A stretch of DNA of 64,000 bases, from contig NC_079149.1 of NCBI RefSeq assembly GCF_945859685.1, positions 121,741,575 through 121,805,574 on the forward strand, read 5' to 3'. Source of the DNA: Eupeodes corollae. Taxonomy: Eukaryota; Arthropoda; Insecta; Diptera; Syrphidae. Below, in pieces: positions 24,760 to 36,640 of this stretch. Under the pieces are notes generated by a model that saw only the letters and a program-made list of their open reading frames with translations, was not told where the DNA came from and searched no databases. The first letter of the stretch is position 1. Every line of letters begins with the position of its first letter. The position numbers were made by a program, and so were the translations under genes.

Positions 24760-25539
24760 TATATAAATCCGAGCATACATGCACACAAGACAAGTATGTT
24801 ATGCATTAAATGTACGTCGTGCATTCAATGAAAAAGTTAAAAATAAAAATAAATTATTTTATGGCAAGGATTATGTTGAAGGTAGCTGTGTATACTGTGT
24901 ACCGTATAAATGCACCTCCTAGTATGTCCTCCTGCTTTGCGTTTTCCTTGATTCATTGTGGGTGGTCTTATTTAATAATTAGTTTGTTATTGAACTGAAT
25001 ACCGAAAAGGACATCCATACCATATGAGCTTTTATATAACATCATCTACGAGTATAATGTTGAACAAAAGCAAAGTTTACACGTACTACCTGATGTATTG
25101 ATTTATTTTACTTGAAATCTTTTTGAAATTCATCTTGTAAAGGCATCATCACATTCTCGTACTTATATAAAAATATAAGGAAACGGTACGTACTTGTAGT
25201 AAAATATAAAATATTGATGCTCTTTTGACCATTTTTTGTTCTATTGAAATGAGAAGGGCTTCTGAAAAGGTATATGTATGTATGGGTATAGGTACTTGAT
25301 GCGTGGATTCGTTAACCAGATTAAATGGAAAATAAATATTTAAATTGCTGATAAGGAATGCATATAAGAAAAGTTTGTTTATACATATGTGTTGTTCTTT
25401 TATTAACATGCTGTGTGCAGGAAATATCTGCCAATTTCAATCATTATAAAATATAAATCCATAAATTATTATTATAACCTATAGAAAATTTAAAGTAAGA
25501 TTGGTCTTACAGTTTGGTAAAGCATTCAAAATTCTTGAT
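24760..25539. other. Non-coding stretch, nothing recognised
   Basis: AT-rich, without coding or element signals. Confidence 0.4.
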
Positions 25540-26265
25540 GTGCAGTGGAAAAAAGATTCCCTATACTTTTTTTTTACTCGTGATAAGTATTGCATTCGTA
25601 AACAGTTTTGAACTCGAGATTTTAATGAATAATAACGATAGTAGAGAAGTCAAAAAAAGTAGGTCCCTAAATTCTGTCCGTTTGTATGTCTGCCTGTATA
25701 TCTGTCCTCGGCCTTTCAGCTTATACTATTGGGTTGATTGACTTCAACCTTGGAAGTTAAGGCTTTAAGCAGATTAGCGTTAGGCGAATTCAAAATTCGA
25801 ATTTTCTAAAAACTAACCAATAGATTTTTATGAAATTGTAATGGGCCCGATTTGTCAAATTGAAAATTTTGGCATTTCTCGACGTTCCAAGGTCTTTAGC
25901 GTCGAAATAAAAGATTTTTAGAAAGATGTCCGTGCGTGCGTGTGTACGTACGTTCGTACGTCCGTACATTCGTACGTCCATCCAGAAAAGATATGAACTT
26001 CAAATAAATTTTGTTATACAGAAAATAATGCAGAAAGATGCAAAAAGTGCTCTCAAGAAAATGGCGTAGGTTGTTTTTTTTTACCATAGCAGTTTAAAAA
26101 GAAGGTGCAAATTTTGGTTAACTCTAAATATCTCACGAACTAATGACGCTAGAGACTTGAAATAAATGTTGTAATATATATTGTAACATGATACCAAACA
26201 AATATATTTTTGGCGTCTTTTTTTGGATAGTCAATTTTTAAAATTGAAATAAATTTATACTATTC
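25540..26265 (-). repeat. Repeat family X, copy F (partial)
   Basis: Read on the minus strand it matches copy B at 38900-39370: a run of alternating purine and pyrimidine (GTACGTACG, TGCGTGCG) at 25928-25978, the GATGTC/CTTTCTAAAA junction, the ATGCAGAAAGATGCAAAAAG block and TGATACCAAACAAATATATTTTTGG. The proximal part carries TAGGTCCC, TGTCCGTTTGTATGTCTG and TATTGGGTTGATTGACTTC. The conserved terminus and the 170-bp monomers are missing. The copia fragment begins about 170 bp downstream. Open frames here translate to RTDVRT/ARTD runs, by-products of the GTAC repeats. Confidence 0.7.
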
Positions 26266-26431
26266 AAAGCCATTTTCATTTCCATATGCATTTATTGCAA
26301 TAGGAAACAAAGAATTAAAACTTAATATTTTGGGCATCAACAAAAATTTAAATTCATAAAACTTTTTTTTTCATTAAGAAAATGTGTATACAGAAAATTT
26401 GTTATATGTTTTGTAATCGAAATTTAAATAT
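26266..26431. other. Short AT-rich gap before the copia fragment
   Basis: No 5' LTR, gag or integrase sequence is visible, so the copia element is truncated at its 5' side. Confidence 0.4.
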
Positions 26432-27799
26432 TTGTCAAAGATAGAACGGTTTAAGGCCCGTCTCGTTGCGAAAGGGTGTTCACAGCAATATGGTGTGAAC
26501 TATGGTGAAACATTTTCACCTGTATGCCGACTGGAGAGTGTACGTTTCATTTTGGCGTTAGCTTCAGAGTTGAAACTGTTTCTGCATCAGATGGATGTTT
26601 GCACGGCATATCTGAACAGCGATCTTACAGATACCGTTTACATGAAACAACCACCTGGATACGCCGATAGTTCTCAACCTGACAAAGTTTTATTACTGAA
26701 AAAGGCAATATACGGTTTGAAACAATCAGGAAGGGAGTGGAACTTTAAGCTTGATGGTGTTTTACGAGAGATGGGATTTGTACCTTGCGATAATGAGCCA
26801 TGCTTGTATAAACAGCAAAAAATGGGTAATTTGTCACTGATTTTAATATACGTTGATGATATTATTATAGCATGCCAATCGAAACAAGATTTGTTAAACA
26901 TCAAGGCAGATATTTCAAAATCGTTTAACTGCACTGACAAGGGAACGTTGAACCTATTTCTTCGTATGGAGATTCAACGTGAAGGCGAACTAGGCGAGAT
27001 AACTTTGGGTCAGACCCAATACATTAAGGATTTATTGCAACGACATGGCAGTCAAGAATGCAGGCCAGCAGCTACGCCTTTAGACGCCGGTTTCCAAGTA
27101 GCTTGTGATAACGATCGATGTCAAAAGGTAAATACAAGATCCTATCAGTCAGTTATTGGGGAACTGATGTGGTTGGCGTTAACGACCAGGCCAGATATTT
27201 TGCATTCAGTTGCGAAATTGTCTCAGAGAAATAAGGATCCGCATGTTGAGCATCATGCAGGCGTGAAGCACATTCTTAGATATTTGGCATCTACGGTAGA
27301 CAAAAAGATACACTACAAGAAGTGTGGAATGGCTTTTACGGGCTATGTTGACGCTGATTGGGGCGGAGACAAGGTCGACCGTAAATCCTATACTGGTTAC
27401 GTGTATTTCTTGGCAGGTGGTCCTATATCTTTCAAATCGGAGAAGCAACGCAGTGTGGCACTCAGTAGCACCGAAGCTGAGTACATGGCATTATCAACAG
27501 CATGCAAGGAGGCAATAGCCATGAGAAGACTCATAATTGAAATTGGCTGTGGTGAAGCGGGAAGTCCAACTGTCGTTTATGGCGATTATTTGAGTGCGCA
27601 ACAACTTGCAAAGAATCCGGTGCATCATGCGAGAACTAAGCATGTTGATATTAGATATCATTTTGTCCGGCAAATTGTCAATGAAGGTGATATCGTTCTT
27701 AAATATGCTCCTACAGATTTAATGATAGCAGATATACTTACAAAGAACCTTGCAAAGAACAAACATCAAGAATTTACAAAAATGTTAAATCTTAGTTAA
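26432..27799 (+). CDS. Copia-type polyprotein fragment: RT and RNase H
   Basis: This 455-codon open frame is the C-terminal third of a Ty1/copia pol polyprotein, which copies element RNA into DNA in virus-like particles. It enters at KIERFKARLVAKGCSQQYG, the usual start of the reverse transcriptase core. QMDVCTAYLN (around residue 55) and YVDD (140-143) supply the catalytic Asp residues, with KKAIYGLKQSGREW between them. The RNase H domain has YVDADW (near 307), SSTEAEY (345-351) and YGDYLSAQ (383-390), where families usually have DN and this copy has DY. HARTKHVDIRYHF follows, then the normal end. Gag, protease and integrase are absent, and the first codon is TTG, so no true start is present. 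The frame has no stop or frameshift, so the copy is relatively young despite its truncation. Confidence 0.92.
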   Translation: MSKIERFKARLVAKGCSQQYGVNYGETFSPVCRLESVRFILALASELKLFLHQMDVCTAYLNSDLTDTVYMKQPPGYADSSQPDKVLLLKKAIYGLKQSGREWNFKLDGVLREMGFVPCDNEPCLYKQQKMGNLSLILIYVDDIIIACQSKQDLLNIKADISKSFNCTDKGTLNLFLRMEIQREGELGEITLGQTQYIKDLLQRHGSQECRPAATPLDAGFQVACDNDRCQKVNTRSYQSVIGELMWLALTTRPDILHSVAKLSQRNKDPHVEHHAGVKHILRYLASTVDKKIHYKKCGMAFTGYVDADWGGDKVDRKSYTGYVYFLAGGPISFKSEKQRSVALSSTEAEYMALSTACKEAIAMRRLIIEIGCGEAGSPTVVYGDYLSAQQLAKNPVHHARTKHVDIRYHFVRQIVNEGDIVLKYAPTDLMIADILTKNLAKNKHQEFTKMLNLS

Positions 27800-27828
27800 A
27801 TTTTGTTATAATTTGAAAATATGTTTGC

Positions 27829-28035
27829 TTTGAGGAAGGGTGTTGAAATGTATGTAACTTATGTGAAAATATTACTGTATACAAATAACAAATCAAGTAT
27901 CGGTAGGAAAATATGAAAACTCATTTTGTAAATATCTAGAATATATTTTTCATTCGCAAATAAACTCTTCAATCGTTAAGACGCCTTTGTTTTTCTTTTT
28001 CCACATTTTTCTCTTCGCCGAATTTCTGCTCAATA
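27829..28035 (+). repeat. Probable polypurine tract and 3' LTR of the copia element
   Basis: About 30 bases after the pol stop comes GAGGAAGGG, a polypurine tract that primes plus-strand DNA, then TGTTGAAATG at 27841, which looks like an LTR start. The LTR would run to GCTCAATA near 28035, compared with the CAACA expected as the inverse of TGTTG. AATAAA at 27959 could be the polyadenylation signal. With no 5' LTR to compare, the right border is uncertain. Confidence 0.55.
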
Positions 28036-31000
28036 AATATTGATATTAATTTTTTAACTGAATTATAGGAAAAAATGAACAAAACATTTAATTATTTATA
28101 GAATCAAGTTAAACTATTTTTAAACTTTATTTGATCACCATTAAAATCAAAACTAAAGCAAAATTTGTTTTATATTTTTTTACAGTTCTGCATCATTCAA
28201 AAATGTTTGGTAAGTTTCACGATCTTTGTTATTTAACGATATAATTGTTTGTATTTGAAGTCTTAGAAATGTTTAATATATACAAAAAAAACTTTAAAGC
28301 TAAGTTTTTGAACTGAGTGTCGAGACATTTTTCATTATTCATTAAATTTTACAATATTTTCTAAATGTTGGTTCGAAGACGTATTGAAATTCAATGATAC
28401 CCTAATAATACGACTAACATGTCGAAAACTATAAATGTATGTACTTCATAAAATGAAGCATACATTGTTTCTATGTGTCTTGTCACTCCTAGATAAAGGC
28501 AGAAACATTTTATGAACAAAACGGTTAAGTGACACTTGCTACTGGTTAGTAAGTTTAGCTGAGATTAAGGGGTACACCGTACAGCGTTCAGTTCTTAGAA
28601 TACTCTTTACTGAATGATACCTTAAGACATAGCCTCGGAAGCCCTAATGCGTTACATAAAATGCAAGCATTTGCAGTGAAAAAATAAATAAAATAGCTAT
28701 AAGTTCACTAACCTACATATTATTTTTTCGAATATAACAAATAATTTTTTTTTGCTGGTTTTTAAAAACTACTTATTCAATTCACCATAAATAGTTTTAT
28801 CGTTGTATCAATATACACATCATCAGAAAAATACCCCATTTAAGTTTTGAACCCGGCTTTATTTCAAATTTTCTAGCACTATTTAAATATTATAATGAAC
28901 CAACATTTGGGGCTAGAAATGAAAACATCATCTATTTAATCCTACCAACAGAAGAGAGTTTCCTCCCCTATTTTAAATATTAAAACTCATAAATATCATA
29001 AATTCTAAAACGTTTCATTTTAATCGATGAAACATTTGTGTATATTGTTAAAACACCACAAATAAATACAAAATAATAAAAAAGAAATAAATACAAAACC
29101 ATAAAATAATATTTACATAAATCTCTAAAGCATTGTGTCTCTTGTGGTTTTTATCCTTATGATGATGTTGGGAATTGGATATTTTTATAACTAGTTAATA
29201 TATTCATATACATATGTATACACAGTTTCATGCTTTTATTTTTAATAAACAAACAATATCAATAAAAAACTTTTTAATATTCCAGCTAATGTTCTAAACA
29301 CACTAAACACACCTTCTTCACAATGAATTTTCCATTCATTCCCATTTCAATTTTCATTGTTTTATCCTTTGATATAATATTTTCTATGTTACACAACTTG
29401 TTTCACATAACGTTTTGAAATATCACATCATTTATGTTAAATAAAAAATAAAACAGCAACAAGGACCTCCCCAGAATATATCAGATGAATGGTCGGTTCG
29501 GTTGGTTAGCAAGCTAGTTTGTCTACACCTGTCGATGGATATGTAGATATTAAAATACACAAATAAAGGACGAGAGATATGTTCTTGATTATTATGACAG
29601 AGAATAAAATATAGATACATTTTCCACATACATTTGCCTCTCGTTCTCGTTTATTTGCATGAAATCAGAAGTTGTAACGATTCTGGTGAATTTATGTTCT
29701 CTTCGAAAGGACATCAATCTTTGTTGTTGTTTTTTTTTTACTCTGCTCAGCTTTACTCGAGCTCCCAGAATGGTTATACTTCCTACCATGGAAAAATGGA
29801 GAGAAACGAAAAAAGTGAAGCAATCATTTTGAGCACTTTTGACGATAAAGTCAGGAATATTGCAGGAATGACATCCCAATATACACAGCATCTAGTTATG
29901 TGGGGATATGATTGTATATGGAGGCATGGAGGAGAGATTTATGTATGGAAAATTATCCGGAATTGTGAAATTGTTATTTTCTTAAGAGCATATTGTACAT
30001 TTGAACAAGTTGAGGAGAGGGGAGACGGGGTGGGGATCGAAACGAGAATGTGGTATAATGTTATCCTTGAATTGTTTCTATTAAAATGATTCAGTTGGAA
30101 TAGTAATCATTCACTCACGTGAACGACCGTTGAGGATATAATATATGTACATAGGTATAGAATAAAAACGATTCAATATTTGAACAAGCAATTAAGTGTA
30201 TAATAAAAGTGCAATAATTGTGATGGCTTTTTATGAATTTTAAACAAAAAAGGGGAGATTTTATTGTTTAAGTACCATCAGGGGATAGAAAGAATCAGAA
30301 AATACAATTGTTAACAAGGGAGCTTTGCTTATGAGTTTTTTTTTGTTTTGATGAAAAAATCTTGAAAATCTACACGGAAATGTAATATAATGTAATTTGT
30401 AGGAAAAAGTATGTGAATACTGAAATTTCAACGTAGACCATTTTTTTCGTTAACCCTAAAAATCATCAGGTTTATATGTGAACTATTTAAAGTTTTTTTC
30501 TTTTTAATGAACATCGCGGTTAAATTTGTCTACACTTGTAAAATAAAGTTTTGGCATCTTTCATAAAAAATGTAGGAGTTTAAAATTTAAAAAATTAACT
30601 CTAAATTTTTAACAACGCCAATAGAAAAGTTCAATCGGCAGATCAACACAAGTAGTTTTAATGTTTTTAAGTCTGAAAACCCTAAAACAATGCTGGTATG
30701 CCCGAAGGCGCTGTTTTGTACCTAAACCTTTTTTTTATTTTTGTTATTGTTTCTTAGTTTTTCACATTCACTTTCAAATTCATATTACTTTTTTTCAGTT
30801 GTGAAACTTTAGCTTCAAAATATGATAAGCTCATTTAATTCAGATTTAACAACAATTTGCAGAACGGTAAATAAAAAAACACGAGGAATTTAATGTTTTG
30901 AAACCTCAATACTTTCAAGATAACTTCCCTTGCAACTATCTACGAGTGGCACTTATGTCAACGAATTTTCGGTCTGTGCATCACCAAACACTTCTTATGG

Positions 31001-31554
31001 AATGATCATATATGAACGTGATGTCAGCAAAACCGCCTCAAGATGATTGGGCTGTCTTAGATTATAGGAGAAAACAATCTACCGATATTTAAAAGATATA
31101 AACGTCCAAAGCTTGAGTCTAACTCTAATCTCTGAGCTGTTACTAAAGTAACTTTCTTAAGCCTTTTGGAAAGCTTTTAAAATGATTGGTGACACTAAAT
31201 TCTCTTACTGAAACCTTTTTAATCGTTATATTAACAGACTATGCTTCAATAAAATAGATTACTGCATTCATCAACTTTAACAAGTTAACCTTAATACTCA
31301 CGCATCTAGGAATGCTCATCCGCCCAACTTTGATCTTAATTTGATGTACAGATACTCGTTCTTTAGCTGTACTACACGAATGTGAAATACATTAGCACAT
31401 TTTGTCTTTTCCTGTCATTGCAATGTTCAAAAATTCAAAACCTCAAAAGTTTTTGATGGTTAAAACTTCGAAATTTTTCAACATAAACAACTTAAACTCC
31501 AATTTTTGATCGTTTACTTCTCAGTGTAAGTCTTATCTCAACCAGTTTTTACTA
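28036..31554. other. Non-coding stretch, about 3.5 kb
   Basis: No gene is recognised. A short hairpin, ATGTATG...CATACAT with a CTTCAT/ATGAAG inner stem, lies at 28435-28465. A 151-codon open frame at 29634-30089 lacks any recognisable domain and has no promoter or splice signals that I can support. Confidence 0.4.
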
Positions 31555-33340
31555 GCAACATATAGGAGGTATGTATAAAGCAAGTATTGCATACGTAAAT
31601 AATTTGGAACCCTAGATTTTAAGTTTTTTATCAAACACGACCTTACGATTGCAAAGAAGTCGAAGAGAGTTTGTCAAGCGATTATGTCCGTCTTACATCT
31701 ATCTGTCCTCTCCCCTAAAGCCTTAACCGAAAGGTCGATTGAGTTGAAACTTGAAAGTGATGGTTTTGAGCAGATTCGTTCTTAGCGTTTTTTGAAACCA
31801 AAAATAAACACACAACCAAAAATTTAATTTATCAAAAAACGGCAGGCAGGTTTTCATATGTGTAGATATGATATCAAATTTAATCTTACTACTGAAAAAT
31901 AATAATGAGTTTCTAAACAGCATGTGTACATATGTATTTTCTTCTTTCAATAAAAAAAATTTGATAAAAATCGAATTGACATTCTTTTTATAAAAAAAAC
32001 CTAAAAAAATCATTACACAAAGTTGGTAAAAATTGAATTTCGACATTTGAGATTATGGCTTTCACCTACTTTTATCTTTTAAAAAATAATGTTTTCAAAA
32101 TTCAGTACAATTTTGAGAAAAATCTTGTTGACAGTTTTTTTACAAACATAATAAAAAAATCGAAAGAAAATTTAACAAAAGTTGGTAAAAATTGATTTTC
32201 GATTAAAAAATGTTTTCAAAACCTTGAGATCATGGCTTCCAGCTAATTTTAATTAACAAGAAACATTGTTTTCAACATTCAAAAACCTACAAAAAATGTA
32301 ACAAAAGTTGGTCAAAACTGATTTTCGACTCAAATTTCTTTGTAAAACTTCGAGATTTCGGTTTGAACTACTTTTATCTTTTTAAAAATATTTTTGTCAA
32401 CACTCAGTAAAATTTTGAAGAAAATCGAGTTGGCAGTTCTTTTGTACATAAAATAAAAACCTTTCAAAAATTAAAAATATTATCTCCCAACTCTTTTTAT
32501 ATTACAGAAAATATTGTTTTTGATATTAAATAGTTTTTTTTTTATGAAAATCCAACAGTCCGTTTTTTCTTAAGAAACTAAAATCTACAAAAAAATATTA
32601 CGCAAATTTAGTTAAAGTTGATGTTCAGTTCTTGATATCTCTTAAATTTATTTCATTCATACAATTTGTAAAAATTTAAAACATGCCACTAAAATCGGTA
32701 AAAATTTGTTTTTGACTAAAAATCTATTTAACAAAACTAGATTTTCAAACTATACTATTTTTTTATATGAAAAATATTGTTGGTAATGTTGGTGACAAAT
32801 TTTCTGGGCAAGCTTTTATATTTTTAAATAATATTTGATGATGAAAACGACTAGTTTTTAAAATATGTTTATGTTTGCTCGATATCTCAAAAACAGGTCT
32901 ATATTTTTCAACAAAATTGAAATATAAATACATTTTTAATAGCAATAAATTAATTTTAAAAACTACGCTATAACGATTTTCGAAACAAAAATTAAAAAAA
33001 TTAAGAGTTTTTTTTAAAATGAAACGTCTTGTTTGTTTTAAAGGAATATATTTAAGTCTCAATCAATCAACTATCAATATACCCAGAAAGGACTTTCAAA
33101 CAATTCTGCAATTAAAAATGTTTTCGACATCATTTAAATATTATATAACACAAACTTCAACTAATATTTTTTTTATAATAAACTTTTTTTTTTCAATATT
33201 TAAAATGATATCATCAATTTAATAAATAAATTGTCAATTGTCTTGTCAATTTATAAGAAAAAATTGATCTAAAATTTTTGTTTTAAAAATTACTTCTACA
33301 AATTAATGAAAATTGAGAAAAAACAACCATCCCAGCCTCG
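31555..33340 (-). repeat. Repeat family X, copy D (longest single-orientation copy)
   Basis: On the minus strand it begins at the degenerate terminus near 33340 (complement CATCCCAGCCTCG) and runs through decayed monomers with the complements of TTTGAAGCCAATAT and GAAAAGATATTTGAGTCG near 32055, 32233, 32360 and 32487. The distal segment has the motifs shared with 22070 and 25625 (31640-31780). The complement of CGGACTGTTGGATTTT is at 32545-32562. No coding frame has domain similarity. The GTAC-rich segment is not seen here. Confidence 0.65.
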
Positions 33341-35849
33341 TCTTGGAACTTACTCCATTTGACTATACACAGTCAATTCCCAAAGCATGCTCAAAATATG
33401 TATTCTTAGATACTTTTAAAATAACACATTCTTAAAGATCTCATTTAAATTATCTCAGTACTTCATGAAATTCTGTGCTTCTTAGCAAATCCCATCCGAA
33501 TAGACCCATTTAAGGAATAAAAATATTAGTAGGTTCTTTTTCATATTTTTTCTTTCCTGAGGACTTTTCTCATAAAATTTCCTTCTTATCAAGCATTTTA
33601 TATAAAACTAAACCATAATCCCGCAAAATCATAATAGAATCAAATCTAAAAAAAACTTTCTTTTACTCGTATACTTATAATTCTTATAGAAAACTGAATG
33701 CCCGTCCTAATTTTCCTATTTTGCCTCTTCCATATCATTAGTTCTAAAGTTCATTATTTCTCACCAATTCCACAAACTCGCCATTATCTAAAGTGAATAA
33801 AATCATGTCCTTGTTTAAAAAAAAATTAAGGATGAAAAATTGTTATTAATGCCATTGGTGGGGAGTATCTCTCAAACAACAGGTCATTTTTTAAATTCTT
33901 TCTTAACGTCTCTTGTTAACTTTTTTTTATATTTTTTCTTTAACCATAACGATTAAAAAAATTAAACCATTAGTGTGAAATTATTTGTATCAATTAAATT
34001 AAATTTTCAGTGCTTCCATCACCGCGCATAACCTTGGCCTATATTTTTTTATAATAAATAATAATTCATATTTCTTTTTGTCTTTATTTCTAAGAGTGAA
34101 CACTTGAAATGAATGACTATAGTAACTAAGACAAATAGCTCTATCTTTCTCTCTAAGCAAAAATTCCTCAAAGTCATTTTCTTGAAAACACTTTTATCTT
34201 CCGAAGAGGAAATAAGACCTTTTGTTTGTTCATCCCACACAAATTTATTGGAATTTTTATTGATGGTGAAAAAGAATAAAAAGGTTAGCTTAGGAGATAA
34301 AGGTATGGGTAAGGTATAGGTATGGAATGAATCGAGACAAGGCAGCAAGTGAGCAAGGGAACCAAAAGCAAGACAAACAAAAAACATTCCAAAAGGACCA
34401 AATAGAAGTCCTTGATGTCATAGTATAGACAAAAAAAGAATAAAAACTGTTATTTGGCAACGAATTTAATCCAAAACCACCGACAACAAAAAAGAAATAA
34501 AATGACGATGATAAGACACGAGGATGAAGATGATGGAAGAAATGATGATGAAAAAATAAAACGATGATCCTGATGGGAAGTAATAACGGATTAGTTCACC
34601 AGCGCCAACAAAATACAAAAAAGTAGCTTAAAAGAAATTATAATGAAATATAACTATCTTTTTACCTTTTCTTTTTTCCATTTCATCGTTATGAAGATGA
34701 AGATACCCAACTATAGGAACAATATAGGAGGAGTCTTCTACTGATCCTGATCCTGGGAACTTACATTATATTCAACAAAAAAAAGGGCAAGGAGTAAAAA
34801 TTTTAAATTATACTTTTCTATAAAGGAAAAAATAAATTCTCCGCGAGATTTATCAATTTCCTTTTCTTTTTTTTTGTGTCTGTGTGTTTGTGTTCCTTCT
34901 TCTGAATGCGCGGCTCCTTTTTGAAAGTTGAAATACTTTTGGTGGTATAAGATTTATTCTATATGCGCTAAGAAAGAAAAAATCAATTGGATTGAATCTT
35001 TGGAAGGAATAATAATAATAATTTTTTGTTCCTTAAATTGATATTTTTAGTTTCGTCGTATTATATCATAAAAAGGATCAGGGAATCATCTGTGGGGGGT
35101 GGTGTATGCATATATTCGAGTATAAATCAAATTATAGCATGAGTACCAAATCAATTTATTTATAATATAATCCTGAATTATAATATTTTGCTACATATTT
35201 TTTTTTGATGAAATAAGCATTTTTATCTTAATAAAATACAAAATATGTGTTTCATCATCGAGTTTTGTTTTTCTTATATTTAGGATAAAAATTTAATATC
35301 AGGAAACTGTGTTACATGCCGCATGTTTCATAAAGATATTTTTTTGTATTTGAATTATTATATGCAAATGCAAAATTGAGATTTATTCAGGTTGAAAATA
35401 ACACAGATGCGATAGATAGAAGGTAGAGTACTCTGGCATTGTTTTGTAGGAAGCATTAAATTGGGGGAATTTTGATCCTTTATTCCAAATTACGATGAAT
35501 CTATTTTTTGATATTTAAATGATGTAAACGGAAGAATGATAATACTAGGAATTGTTTTACTCGTACATTTCTATTTTTAATGGTTGTTATTTTGAGTTGG
35601 GATATCGTTTAAGAACAAAGTTGAAGAGTAGGAATTATATTTAATTGGAAGTTATTGTAAATTATTCCGATTTGTCATTTTCAAAGTTTTGACAAGAGTT
35701 CATTTTTCTTAGTCCTTATAGAGTTTAAATTTTTCCTTTACAGGAAAGTTCATGATTATAAGTATGAATATTCATGCGATAACCTGCTTAGGGTATCTTA
35801 TTTCTTCAACTTAACAAGATTTGCACAAGTAACATTCAGTGGGTGTTCT
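33341..35849. other. Non-coding stretch with a purine-rich patch
   Basis: No gene recognised. Bases 34490-34570 are purine-rich with GATGATG runs. A 112-codon minus-strand frame at 34049-34387 has no recognisable domain. Confidence 0.4.
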
Positions 35850-36280
35850 TTTTCTTGCAACATATAGGAGCTACATATGTATGTACGTTCAATGCGAGTA
35901 ATGCATTTGAATGCGAGAGTTTATTTTTTAAATTCCCATATTCGCATAAAATTTTGAAAACAATCGAATCGACAGTTTTCTTACAAAAATGTAAACCTTA
36001 AAAAAAAACAATACTAAAACTTAGTAAAAATTTACTAAAATTAAAAATTTAATAGAAATATTGGCTTCAAACTAATTTTATCTCATTTAAAATATCGTTT
36101 GTCACATTCAGTAAATTTTGAATGAAAATCCAACAGTCCGTTTTTTCATAAAAAATAAAATCTACAAAAAATAGTACGCAAATTTGGTAAAAATTGATAC
36201 GAGTACATTTAGACAAACTTTTAAACAAGACAAATCGACAGACGGGATGGGAAGTTATCAGTGTGGGTCGCATCCCAGCA
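35850..36280 (-). repeat. Repeat family X, copy C (terminus intact)
   Basis: On the minus strand it opens at 36280 with CTGGGATGCGACCCACACTG, then ATAACTTCCCATCCCGTCTG and TCGATTTGTCTTG, as in copy B, and runs through the CGGACTGTTGGATTTTCATT block and one or two monomers. It abuts, or is inserted into, a decayed RT gene directly to its right. Confidence 0.7.
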
Positions 36281-36284
36281 TCTT

Positions 36285-36640
36285 TTTTAATATTGAAATA
36301 CATACCATTTACAGTACACCAAATTACAATGCAGTCAATATCAGTTTGAATTTTATTGGCATATAATGGAGATCTTCAACAGCTAAAAATCTTGAGATCA
36401 TCGGCAGAATAAAAAGGAGTGACCCAAGGATGGCTACCTTGTGGTACACCTTAACATTGTATTATTTTGTTTGATAATACATCACCAATTTTAACATATT
36501 GACTAAGTAGATCCAAATAACTTTTAATCTAACAAAGAAGAACAGCTCAAGTTTTTTCAAAAGAATGTTGTGTTGATCAAATGCCTTTGAAAAATCAGTG
36601 TAAATAACACAGTGGAGCTGCTAAAATGTAGTTGCAAAAT
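36285..36640 (-). pseudogene. Decayed jockey/CR1-type reverse transcriptase fragment
   Basis: Read on the minus strand from 36612, the translation gives VIYTDFSKAFDQHNILLKKL, RT motif A with its catalytic Asp, then a degenerate stretch and GVPQGSH (motif B, near 36455). A deletion joins this directly to YSADDLKIF, motif C with the catalytic ADD box. After one stop comes NKIQTDIDCIVIWC and then NGMYFNIKK, the normal continuation of non-LTR RTs. Right after NIKK at about 36284 the family X terminus begins. The fragment lacks the endonuclease and the rest of RT, has at least one stop and a deletion, and is inert. It is a different family from those at 45845 and 58346. Confidence 0.8.

Noticed and set aside
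26674..26940. Minus-strand frames inside the copia region (also 27206-27448).
   Set aside because: Shadows of the RT/RNase H frame.
29634..30089. 151-codon open frame on the plus strand.
   Set aside because: No domain, no usable start context, and antisense frames of similar length are present; nothing supports a gene.
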